Source of the DNA: Corynebacterium sp. 74A
Lineage (GTDB): Bacteria > Actinomycetota > Actinomycetes > Mycobacteriales > Mycobacteriaceae
Assembly (NCBI RefSeq): GCF_008930665.1
Contig: NZ_PQMG01000003.1
Span: 62,001 to 126,000, forward strand
Reading direction: 5' to 3'
DNA length: 64,000 bases
Shown: piece by piece, positions 6,866 through 15,309 of the stretch
How the letters are laid out: each line of letters starts with the position of its first letter
Numbering within the stretch: the first letter of the stretch is position 1
The notes under the pieces: generated by a model
Told to the model about the DNA's origin: nothing
The model's database searches: none
Seen by the model: only the letters and a program-made list of their open reading frames with translations
Program-made: the position numbers and the translations under genes

Positions 6866-9538
6866 TCAGCGTTTGCTCAGCGGCGTCTCATTGGCAGCGC
6901 GCTTCAACTCCTCGACGCGATACTCTTTGCGCTTGCCGATAGCGGCGAAACGCTGGGGATCACAAGTCATGAGGAAGATCTGCTTGGAGGCTGCCTCGCG
7001 CTCGATCAACCCGGACAAGCGCTTGAGCCGCAGCACATCGGAATTGCCGAGGGCGTCGTCCATGATCACCGGCATCACGGTATCGACGCCGTCCGAATCC
7101 GCGTTGTTCGCCGCTAGGTTGGCGATAGCGAGCCGCAGCATCAACCCCACTTGCTCAGAGGCGCCACCAGAGAGTTCATCCACACTCAGCTGCTCTTCGC
7201 GGATCACTCGCCCGACAAGACCGGTCTCGTCGAACTCATAGGACACATCGCCCTCATGCAGCTGGGCGGCCAAGCGCTCAAGCTCCTCGCGGATCGGCTT
7301 GGCATAGCGCTGCGTGACATCGCGGTAGTGCCGCTCGAGGGTATCCAGCAGCAGCTTGGCCACATCGGCCTTGTGCTGGGTACGGGCGAGAATGCTCTCT
7401 CTGCGCTCGAGCTCGGCCTTGGCGATCTTCTCCTTCTCGGCAGCGCCCTCAAAGGCGTTGATACTGCCCTTAATCTCCGACTGGCGCCGATATGCCTCCT
7501 CTAGGTGCCCCTCGGTGTTCTTCAGCAGGGTCTCGTCCTGTTCCGCGGCGCGACGCGCCTTCTCGAGGCTAAGGACACTGTCGTCTTCCTCCAAGGCCTG
7601 CAGCGCCGCACTAAGGGTGGCGAGGTGAGCATCGAGGCTGCGCAGTTCCTCTTCCTCGGCCTCATCGCTGTGCTCCTGCTCCGCGGCCTCGAGCGCCTGC
7701 GCGCGACGCTTCTGCTCATCGATGGCGTCCTTGAGTTTCTCTCGGGCCACCGCCGCGTCTTGGTCGATCCGCGAGGTCCGGGCCTCCTCTAGGTTCGTCC
7801 GCGCCTTCGCGGTGGCGGCATCGGCCTGTTCCACGGCCGTGCGCAGCTCGTGTAGGCGCTCCTCGAGGGCCTTCTCCCCTGCCTCGTCGGCGCTAATGCC
7901 CTCTGGGAGTTCCGCGGCCTGGAATTTCTCAACGGCGTCTCGGATATCATCCACGTCCCGCTTCCCTGCGTGCCGTGTCCGCGCCTTCTTCAGACGCGCA
8001 ATATCCGCGGTGATGGATTCGGCGGTCGTGGCGATCTGCTTGAGCTGCTGCACAGAGTCCACCTCGAACTCGGTGCACAGCTGATCGCGCTCGCGGATGA
8101 GCTGGTCCAGAGCATCCTTTTCGGCAGCCACATTGGCCGCCGGTTCGATCACCGCGTCGACCTCGCCGATGCGTAGTGTCGTGCGTTCGCTGACCTGCAC
8201 CACCGTGGCCGTATCGCTGAGCGTCTGGGGCTCACCATTAACCGCAATCTCGGCGCCCGCGGCAGCGGATAGCGTCAGTGTCGAACTCGCCGCCGCCACC
8301 GTGGCCTGGGCGTAGACAATCTTCTCCGCGATCTCTTCCGCCCGAGCGATGTCTGCACCGCTGGGCACATCCTCCGGCAGTTTCTTTTTCTGCTGGGAAA
8401 TCTCGGCGGTGTACTCGTCGTACTGCGCCAAAAACTCCGTGTCCTTCTGGTGACGGATTCGCTCGCGCACGGCATGCTGGTGCTGCTCCCACACCCGATA
8501 ATCGGCGCGGGCGCTCTGCTCGGCTCCCACCGCGGCATCGAGTGCGCTGCGGAGCCCCTCGATCTTCTCCGCATGCTCCTTGGCCTGTAGTTCGAGCTCC
8601 TGCTGCGTCCGCTCGCACTCTGTCACGCGCTGCGCGCTCGCAGCCAATTCCTCGGCAGCCCGGGCCCGCTGCTTCTTTCTTTCCTCGATGCGCTGCTTCT
8701 TTTGCTCCTCGACATCCTTTTTCGTCTGCAGGCGTTCCCGCTCGGATTCCCGCTTTTCCGCTCGCACCACCTCGCGTTGCGACGCCTCCACCTGCTGTTT
8801 CAGCTCTGGGATCTGTGGCTTCAGCCGAGCCAGCTCAGCCTCAGCAGCCTCATAGTTTTCTAGCTGGGCGCTCAAGTCGGTAATCGCCGCGCGGGCTTCG
8901 GCGTGACGCTTCGTGGCGTCTTCTACCTCCTGCTGGGCATGCTTGAGTTCCTTGGAAGGCTTGCCTGTTTTGGTGTAGTAGCGCGAGACCTCATCGCGCA
9001 CCTTCGCCATCAATTCGGACTGTGACCCCTGCGCGATACCGGCACCATCCCCGGCGCCGGCGAGCTGCAGGGGCTTTTCCAGCTGGTTAAAGCCCACCTC
9101 CCCTAGAGTGTGGTCCAATGCGCCCTGTTTGACGAAGAGTAACTTATGCAGATTGCTATCGAGGTGCTCGTCGATGATCTGCAGCAACTCATCATTGGCC
9201 TGATCGCCGGTGTAGGTCCGCGGATTCGGGGAGTGAATGACAAGCCGAGCGGTCGGCTTATTGAGGAACTGCTTGCTGATGGTGAAGTGCTGATCACCGA
9301 TCGTGGCTTCAAGGCTGACCTGCATAGGCTCGGTGCTGCCCACCCGGCGCATGCTTTTAATCCACTTCTTTTGCGCGGTGGACTTTTCAGAGAGCACGAG
9401 GTCAATAGCCTCCACAATGGTGGACTTACCCACCTCATTGGGGCCACTGATCATGCACACACCGCTGGCCGGAATGTCTCGCAGTTCGAGGTGCTCGATG
9501 GAGCGAATATTGTCGATAGTGATGGAATGAATCTGCAT
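6866..9538 (-). CDS. SbcC/Rad50-like AAA ATPase
   Basis: 890 residues with SMC-type architecture. It has an N-terminal Walker A GPNEVGKST (32-40), long charged coiled coils (about 190-370 and 470-700), and a C-terminal signature ELSGGASEQVGLMLRLAIAN followed by Walker B PVIMDDALGNSD. The partner phosphoesterase gene ends 9 bp upstream, so the pair forms an SbcD-SbcC type nuclease complex for DNA end processing. It is shorter than E. coli SbcC (about 1050) and lacks a CxxC zinc hook. Between the coils it has a Ser/Ala/Val/Thr-rich, beta-like segment of about 60 residues (roughly 400-460). It resembles the actinobacterial/YhaN-like branch more than classical SbcC. Confidence 0.82.
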   Translation of the reverse strand: MQIHSITIDNIRSIEHLELRDIPASGVCMISGPNEVGKSTIVEAIDLVLSEKSTAQKKWIKSMRRVGSTEPMQVSLEATIGDQHFTISKQFLNKPTARLVIHSPNPRTYTGDQANDELLQIIDEHLDSNLHKLLFVKQGALDHTLGEVGFNQLEKPLQLAGAGDGAGIAQGSQSELMAKVRDEVSRYYTKTGKPSKELKHAQQEVEDATKRHAEARAAITDLSAQLENYEAAEAELARLKPQIPELKQQVEASQREVVRAEKRESERERLQTKKDVEEQKKQRIEERKKQRARAAEELAASAQRVTECERTQQELELQAKEHAEKIEGLRSALDAAVGAEQSARADYRVWEQHQHAVRERIRHQKDTEFLAQYDEYTAEISQQKKKLPEDVPSGADIARAEEIAEKIVYAQATVAAASSTLTLSAAAGAEIAVNGEPQTLSDTATVVQVSERTTLRIGEVDAVIEPAANVAAEKDALDQLIRERDQLCTEFEVDSVQQLKQIATTAESITADIARLKKARTRHAGKRDVDDIRDAVEKFQAAELPEGISADEAGEKALEERLHELRTAVEQADAATAKARTNLEEARTSRIDQDAAVAREKLKDAIDEQKRRAQALEAAEQEHSDEAEEEELRSLDAHLATLSAALQALEEDDSVLSLEKARRAAEQDETLLKNTEGHLEEAYRRQSEIKGSINAFEGAAEKEKIAKAELERRESILARTQHKADVAKLLLDTLERHYRDVTQRYAKPIREELERLAAQLHEGDVSYEFDETGLVGRVIREEQLSVDELSGGASEQVGLMLRLAIANLAANNADSDGVDTVMPVIMDDALGNSDVLRLKRLSGLIEREAASKQIFLMTCDPQRFAAIGKRKEYRVEELKRAANETPLSKR

Positions 9539-9547
9539 GGTACTGCC

Positions 9548-10702
9548 CTACTTCCGCTCAGAAACGATCAGCCGGTGCAGCAGCCCCACCGCGTCGCTCG
9601 CCGTGTCGTCTGTGTCTGCTTGTTCGATCAGGTCGGTCATCGCCGCCCCCACATATCCACCGAGCCCGAGATTCTCGAGCTCCTCCTCGGACGGGGCCAG
9701 CAGGAGGTTATAGGTGCGCTCGCGTCGATAAAGGGCGGCAAAGATACTCTCCAGGTCTGCCAGCTGCTCCTCGAGGTAGCGCATCGTATCGAGGGTTGCC
9801 GTGCCCACTAGGGCATATTTCACCACCGTGGTGGCCTTATCGGGATACTCCCGCAGGGCGCTAATGAAGGCCTCCGCATCCTCGTGGCTGGCTATGTCGT
9901 ATTCGAGCGCATGCCACGTCCAGGTGCCGATGTGGTGCGGCTCGACCGTGACCTGCGAGGTGGAACCGGTGGCCTCGATGTCTACAACGAGAGCATTGCC
10001 GGAATCCTTCTCGCCGCCGCCGACGGTGGAGAAATCGCGATAATCGGTAACTTCTGGGCTGCCTGAGAACCACACGCGCCCCGTGGAGCCAAGCGAGGCG
10101 GTGGAGTGGGTATCGCCCAAGGCCAGATAATCAATCACCCGACGATCCACGGCACGCTCAACGGTGGCAAGGTCAATCGGGACGCTATCGTCGTCATTGC
10201 TGCGCGACTCCACTTGGCCGTGCCCCACGGCAATGCGCACGCTTCCGTCTTCTGCGGGCTCGAGATCCTCCAGAGCCTCGGCCACGATATCGGTGGAGAC
10301 GCGCTTGCTGAGATAGGGGGCGCCGACGAGCTCGACGCCTGGGCGAATCTCGATAGGCGCGTTATCCCGGATCACATGGACATTGTCGATCGCGTCCGTG
10401 AACCGGAAAATATTATTGGCCACTAAGGGATCATGATTGCCCGGCAAGAGATACACTGGCACAGCTAAGTTGCGCAGCACTTCCATGGTGCGGCCGGTTG
10501 TTGTGGCATTGAGACTATTGGCGTCGAATACATCGCCGGCGACGACAATGAACTCGCAGTCCTGCTCGGTGGCAAGATCACCGAGCTTTTTAATGGCCGC
10601 GAGACGATCGGCATCAAAGCGACTATGCGCCTCAGCGGGAAGAAAACCCCGCTTCATTCCGATCTGCCAGTCCGAGGTGTGAATAAATCGTGTCCGTGTC
10701 AT
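9548..10702 (-). CDS. SbcD/Mre11-like metallophosphoesterase
   Basis: 384 residues from the ATG at 10702 (MTRTRFIHTSDWQIG); an upstream in-frame ATG would add 10 unlikely residues. Phosphoesterase motifs in order: SDWQIG, VVAGDVFDAN, LLPGNHDP, AVGHGQVES, and LALGDTHS. It probably supplies the nuclease activity that pairs with the SbcC-like ATPase just downstream. Two canonical metal-ligand positions differ from Mre11/SbcD: DxH reads DWQ, and GHxH reads GDTH. The gene follows the SWIM gene after 72 bp and may belong to the same transcript. Confidence 0.82.
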   Translation of the reverse strand: MTRTRFIHTSDWQIGMKRGFLPAEAHSRFDADRLAAIKKLGDLATEQDCEFIVVAGDVFDANSLNATTTGRTMEVLRNLAVPVYLLPGNHDPLVANNIFRFTDAIDNVHVIRDNAPIEIRPGVELVGAPYLSKRVSTDIVAEALEDLEPAEDGSVRIAVGHGQVESRSNDDDSVPIDLATVERAVDRRVIDYLALGDTHSTASLGSTGRVWFSGSPEVTDYRDFSTVGGGEKDSGNALVVDIEATGSTSQVTVEPHHIGTWTWHALEYDIASHEDAEAFISALREYPDKATTVVKYALVGTATLDTMRYLEEQLADLESIFAALYRRERTYNLLLAPSEEELENLGLGGYVGAAMTDLIEQADTDDTASDAVGLLHRLIVSERK

Positions 10703-10774
10703 GCATTCATTGTTAGCAAAACTACCGGACACTGCACGATGCGCTGTTCGCTCCGATGTTCTACTGCGGCTGAC

Positions 10775-11737
10775 TTAAGGGGAATCTGGGCTCGAAGAAT
10801 CCTCGTTGTGCGTGAGGAAATAGTACATATCCTCGATATCTGTAATAGCCCGCAGCTCATCAATCGAGGTATAGGACACCGAGCGCATGGCGATGTGCAA
10901 GAGACTGAGATCGGAGTCGTCAAGGGCAGGCTCCACCTTCGGATCCGGCAAGGGAGGAAGCTGACCTCCCTGCCAAAACGCCGTGGCATCCACCTGCTGC
11001 TGGCGTTTCTGCGCGGTTGCGGGGCCAGATTCCGCCGCGCCAGCAGACTCATCAGGACTGCCGCTGCGATCTGTATCCTTCCCCCGCTCCGCCGGAGCGT
11101 CCGCTGCGGTATCCGCCGGAGCGTTCGCCGCCGCGTCCTGCTCAACCCGCCGCAGTACCGCCGCCTCGATCTCCTGTGGATCCCAGCCGCGCAGATCGAA
11201 GATGCGGTAGCTGCGGCGGGATATTTCTGCTGCGGCGGCATGGGCCACGGCCACGATGTGTTTACACACCGGATGGGAATCTGGGCACTCACATGTGCCC
11301 GTGATGCTGCGCGGGTCGGAAAAGCCGAGCAGGCGCTGCGCGCGACGATCCAGCTCACCCCTTAAGAATGCCGGCAGATAATCCGGCAGGGAGACAAGAT
11401 AGTCCCACAATTCGCGCTGGTCGCGGCGCGCAATGGGAGCGAAGCGCAGCTGTACCTCGAAGGGCTCGGGCCGGGAGCCACGCACCTGTCCAGCGATCAG
11501 ATTTTCGCTATAGCTGATCAGCGTCACCCGATCTTCGCGGGCATAGTCGCGGCCGCGCTGCTTGCGGCCCGGATCGGTGTCACGCTCGACAGAATCAACG
11601 ATGAATCGGGAGACTATAGGCAGCCACTCGCGGTCGTCGTTGTTCTTGTCGGCGGTATCGGCGAGCTGCTGAGGGTCGTGCCGCTTCGCGCCAAAATTCG
11701 CATAAATGACGTTATCGCGTGAGGTATAGCGGGGCAT
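10775..11737 (-). CDS. SWIM zinc-finger protein
   Basis: 320 residues. A SWIM motif CxCx(n)CxH is visible as CECPDSHPVCKH near residue 150, a zinc-binding fold seen in helicase partners and DNA-binding proteins. The N-terminal half carries RGRDYAREDRV, common in this family. Residues about 205-260 are a low-complexity Ala/Asp/Ser/Pro-rich linker. The start lies 1 bp after the stop of the SNF2 helicase gene, so the two are translated from one mRNA. The same pairing is known in mycobacteria (helZ and its neighbour). The molecular role is not established. Confidence 0.85.
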   Translation of the reverse strand: MPRYTSRDNVIYANFGAKRHDPQQLADTADKNNDDREWLPIVSRFIVDSVERDTDPGRKQRGRDYAREDRVTLISYSENLIAGQVRGSRPEPFEVQLRFAPIARRDQRELWDYLVSLPDYLPAFLRGELDRRAQRLLGFSDPRSITGTCECPDSHPVCKHIVAVAHAAAAEISRRSYRIFDLRGWDPQEIEAAVLRRVEQDAAANAPADTAADAPAERGKDTDRSGSPDESAGAAESGPATAQKRQQQVDATAFWQGGQLPPLPDPKVEPALDDSDLSLLHIAMRSVSYTSIDELRAITDIEDMYYFLTHNEDSSSPDSP

Positions 11738-11738
11738 A

Positions 11739-14700
11739 TTAGTCCTCGTCCTCCTCGATGGTTCCGCGGTACGTCAACAGGGTCTCCAGATCCTCTTGGC
11801 TCAGCTCACTCACCCAGCCTTCGCCTTCCCCGACGATATCGCTGGCCAGCTGGATCTTGCCTTCGATAACATCCTGGATGGCTTCTTCCATGGTGCCTTC
11901 ACACACCATCTTGTACACCGTCACATCCTTGCGCTGGCCGATCCGATAGGCGCGGTCCGTGGCCTGGTTTTCTACCGCCGGATTCCACCAGCGGTCCATA
12001 TGCACCACAATATTGGCCGCAGTCAGATTCAGCCCGGTCCCGCCGGCTTTGAGGCTGAGCACCATAATCGGTGGGCCCTCCTCCGATTGGAACTCGGTGA
12101 CCATCCGGTCGCGCCCCTTCTGCGACACCCCACCGTGAAGGAAGGGCACCTCCCGCCCGACGTGCTCGCTCAAGTAGGGCACGAGAATATCGCCAAAAGC
12201 ACGATACTGGGTGAACACCAGCATCTTTTCCCCATTGTCGAGGGCGGCGTCGATAAGCTCCACGAGCCTGCCCACCTTACCGGAGCGGTGTACGCCCTGG
12301 TAGGTGATCGAAGAGCCATCGCCGAGGAAGTGCGCGGGGTGATTGCAGATTTGTTTAATGCGGGTCATGGCGGCGAGGATCATGCCGCGCCGCTTCATCG
12401 ACGCGGTATCCTCCACCTCCTTTTTAATGCGATCCACATAGGACTTATATAAAGCCGCCTGCTCTTTACTCAGCAGCACGTGCAAGACGTTCTCGGTTTT
12501 ATCGGGAAGATCGTCGATCACCGCTGGGTCGGTCTTTAGTCGCCGCAGGATGAAGGGGGCGGTGAGCCGGCGCAGCGCGTCTTTCATCTCCGGATCGTCA
12601 TAGACCTCGATAGCGCGGGCAAAGTGATTCCGGAAGAAGGAGGCGCTGCCCAACATCCCGTAGTTGCAGAAATCCATCAGCGAATGGATCTCCGCCAAGC
12701 GGTTTTCGATCGGGGTACCCGTCAGCGCGATGCGATGCGCACTGGGAATCACTTTCGCCGCACGCGCCATGCGGGTAGAGGAGTTTTTGATCTGCTGTGC
12801 TTCATCCAGCACGAGATGCTGCCAGTGCAGCTCGCAGAATAATTCGACATCGCGAGAGAGCACCCCATAGCTGGTGATCACCAGATCGCACTGCTTCGCC
12901 TGGTGCACAAACTCTTCGCCTTTCGGCCGCTGTGAGCCGTGATAGACCATCACGGAGAGATCTGGGGTGAATTTCTGGGCCTCCCGCTGCCAATTCGACA
13001 GCACCGAGGTCGGCGCCACCACCATGGTGGGCGCCGTCGTGAGCCCCTCGTGCTTCTCTATCGCCAGCAGGGTGAGAAGCTGCAGAGTTTTACCCAAACC
13101 CATGTCATCGGCAAGCACCGCGCCCAGCTCATGGCGCGCCATCCAATACAGCCAATCCACGCCGCGGCGCTGATATTCCCGCAATGTGGCGTGCACGCTA
13201 TCGGGAATTGTTAGGCGCACGGGGGTGGGAACGGGATCGGCGTCCGCGCTCATCAGCGAGCTAAACCAGTCGCTGCCACGGAATTCGATATAGCGTTGAC
13301 CCGCAGTCTTCAGCGCCATCTCGCGCAGCGCCGCGGCCGAAAGATAATTCTCCTCCGCGAGATCGAGCTCATCGGCGCGGGGATCGTCTTTCTCCGCCGC
13401 GGGATCATTCGCGCTCACGCTATGGTTTTTCACCATCTCCACATAGGCGCGCACCCCGTCGAGGCTGCGGCTATCAGCCATCACCCACGACCCGCGCAGC
13501 TCAATCAAGCCGGAGGTGGACTCGATCAGACGCTGCGCTTCCTCCGGCTCCAGCTCCACCCCGCCCAGCGAGAGCGTCCAGTCATAGCTGAGCAGCTGAT
13601 CCATGCCATAGGTGGAGGCAATAGTGAGATTCTGCACCTTGGAGGTATGCAGTTTGGCCGTGAGCTCATGCTCTCCCCACGACCGCGGCAGCATCACCGT
13701 ATAGCCCGCGCTGCGGAGCTTCGGCACATCCTTATCCAGAAACTCCCCCAGCTGCTCTAGGGTGAGGAAACGATCCCAATCCCCGCGGGCGCCGGGCTCC
13801 TCGCCCCACGGATCATCCTGTTGTTGCTGCTCCACCTCGGGGCTGCCGAGGGTGCTTGCCACCTCGAGGAGTCGATTGTGATCATCGCGCAGCCTATTCG
13901 CGAAGGCGGCGTCGATAAGCTCGGCCTGTACCGGCAGAGGTGTATCCACCCCGAAACGCACCTGAATCCGCACCGGAAAGAGCAACTCTTCGGCGTCGGC
14001 GTCGGAGTCTGCGAGATCGGAATGGGTGGGGGCGTCTTCCACAATCACCATGAGCTCCACCCGGGAGCTATTGATAGAATCCTTCCACTCATTGAGTTTG
14101 CTCGCGAGCGTCGGACCGCCGCGACGCAGCGACTCGGAGTTAAGCAAGGTGCGCGAGAAGGTATGCAGCTCGCGGGAGCGGGGCTCATCAATAAAGTCCT
14201 GCAAAATATAGGAGGCAATCCAGTGCGGCAGCTCCTCGGCCATGTCATCGGCCACGGCGGCGCTGCCATTGGCGGTGAGCACCTGCGGAATCGCTAAGTG
14301 CATGCGTCCCATCCACACTCGCTCCCGCCCGGAGGGCAAGAGCTGCCATTGCGGCCACCAATGATCATCTGCCCAGCGAACCCGCAGCACCACCCGCCCG
14401 GCGCGCACGAACTGCTTCAGCCCCCGATAGAACTGAATGATCCACAGCAGATCGGGCGCTAATTGCGTGACGACGCTATCTCCCTGCTCCCCATCGAGCA
14501 GGCCGATCAGTTCCTCAATGATCTCCACGGCCTTCTCGGGATAGCAGCGGGCGACGGGAATGGGCAGCCGCACGCGCCGCCCTTTGGGCGTGCTCAAGTG
14601 CGCAGTGAAACGATGGCCAAAGTTGAGAGGGTGAACGAGCGCGAGAAGCTGCGGGCTAAAAGCGCCGGTGGGAAGCTGTTCGGGGATGAGGATTTTGTGC

Positions 14701-14771
14701 CCCTCCACTTGCTCGATCCACAGAATCAATCCGCTTTCGCGGTGCCAGAAACCGTGCACGAGATGCGTCAC
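11739..14771 (-). CDS. SNF2-family DEAD/DEAH-box helicase (HelZ-like)
   Basis: About 1010 residues. An N-terminal SNF2-associated region (about 500 residues) is followed by a SNF2 ATPase core: ADDMGLGKT (motif I), VVAPTSVLSNW (Ia), LVLDEAQQIKN (II, DEAQ), ALTGTPIENR (III), LKAGGTGLNLTAANIVVHMD (V) and ATDRAYRIGQ (VI). It should translocate on double-stranded DNA using ATP. I chose GTG 14771, which has AGGAGG 10 nt upstream and starts THLVHGFWHRESGLILW like homologues. The upstream ATG at 14822 would add 17 basic residues. It heads a minus-strand run with the SWIM and SbcD/SbcC-like genes. Confidence 0.88.
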   Translation of the reverse strand: MTHLVHGFWHRESGLILWIEQVEGHKILIPEQLPTGAFSPQLLALVHPLNFGHRFTAHLSTPKGRRVRLPIPVARCYPEKAVEIIEELIGLLDGEQGDSVVTQLAPDLLWIIQFYRGLKQFVRAGRVVLRVRWADDHWWPQWQLLPSGRERVWMGRMHLAIPQVLTANGSAAVADDMAEELPHWIASYILQDFIDEPRSRELHTFSRTLLNSESLRRGGPTLASKLNEWKDSINSSRVELMVIVEDAPTHSDLADSDADAEELLFPVRIQVRFGVDTPLPVQAELIDAAFANRLRDDHNRLLEVASTLGSPEVEQQQQDDPWGEEPGARGDWDRFLTLEQLGEFLDKDVPKLRSAGYTVMLPRSWGEHELTAKLHTSKVQNLTIASTYGMDQLLSYDWTLSLGGVELEPEEAQRLIESTSGLIELRGSWVMADSRSLDGVRAYVEMVKNHSVSANDPAAEKDDPRADELDLAEENYLSAAALREMALKTAGQRYIEFRGSDWFSSLMSADADPVPTPVRLTIPDSVHATLREYQRRGVDWLYWMARHELGAVLADDMGLGKTLQLLTLLAIEKHEGLTTAPTMVVAPTSVLSNWQREAQKFTPDLSVMVYHGSQRPKGEEFVHQAKQCDLVITSYGVLSRDVELFCELHWQHLVLDEAQQIKNSSTRMARAAKVIPSAHRIALTGTPIENRLAEIHSLMDFCNYGMLGSASFFRNHFARAIEVYDDPEMKDALRRLTAPFILRRLKTDPAVIDDLPDKTENVLHVLLSKEQAALYKSYVDRIKKEVEDTASMKRRGMILAAMTRIKQICNHPAHFLGDGSSITYQGVHRSGKVGRLVELIDAALDNGEKMLVFTQYRAFGDILVPYLSEHVGREVPFLHGGVSQKGRDRMVTEFQSEEGPPIMVLSLKAGGTGLNLTAANIVVHMDRWWNPAVENQATDRAYRIGQRKDVTVYKMVCEGTMEEAIQDVIEGKIQLASDIVGEGEGWVSELSQEDLETLLTYRGTIEEDED
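12246..12258 (-). repeat. GCTTATCGACGCC dispersed motif, copy 2
   Basis: Exact copy inside the SNF2 gene on its coding strand, read as CTT ATC GAC GCC (Leu-Ile-Asp-Ala). Confidence 0.75.
13908..13920 (-). repeat. GCTTATCGACGCC dispersed motif, copy 3
   Basis: Second exact copy in the same SNF2 gene, 1.66 kb from copy 2, again on the coding strand and in the Leu-Ile-Asp-Ala frame. Confidence 0.75.
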
Positions 14772-15309
14772 GTCCGTCCACCCTCCTTTCCTTAGTCCTC
14801 GTCCTTTTCCTGTGCTCATCACGATGGCGGCGGTGGTACATCCGCAGCCGCAGATCGTGTCGTTGCCGGATCAGCTTCTCAGCCCTAAGCGATCGATTCT
14901 AGTCCTTCTCCGCGCCGCGTGCGGCTGCGCCCAGCTGACACGGCCCGACGCTGCTGCGCACGTATATGGCGCTACCCGCAGCTCCTCCGGCTGGACAGCT
15001 CTCGTCCCCCTCATAAGAGCCTAGCGAGCAACCTGAATAAGACATGAGAGCACAACCTCTGTACTATCGGCCAACGCACAACGGCCACGTGGTGTATGTG
15101 GCAGCTACCCCGATGTTCGACGACAACGGTCTAAGTGGGCGCGCTGGTCTCCGCCCTAGGGTGTGAGTGGCGCGCTGAGATTGGGCTGTGCGCAGGCGAG
15201 TAATGCCGTGAAGAAGCGTCGAGGACGACGCCCCAGCCCTGTGCTGGTGCCTGCGCACAGGCATGACAAGCTGCGTAGCATCGGAGAAAACAAGAATGGA
15301 GTGCACGAC
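14772..15309. other. Divergent SNF2-putP intergenic region
   Basis: 538 bp between divergent genes with no supported CDS. It must hold both promoters. The part near putP contains a 12-bp inverted repeat (15186-15197 with 15249-15260) that would lie in the putP leader. I see no operator of known type. Confidence 0.5.
15186..15260 (+). promoter_or_regulatory. Possible putP leader stem-loop
   Basis: CTGTGCGCAGGC (15186-15197) is the exact complement of GCCTGCGCACAG (15249-15260). The second arm can instead fold alone (CCTG-CGCA-CAGG). Two exclusive folds 50 nt before the start would suit an attenuator, but this is inference only. Confidence 0.3.

Noticed and set aside
7080-7092. TATCGACGCC at 7081, and again at 47550, as additional 13-mer copies
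   Set aside because: Only 10 of 13 bases match, and such partial matches are expected by chance; I did not count them.
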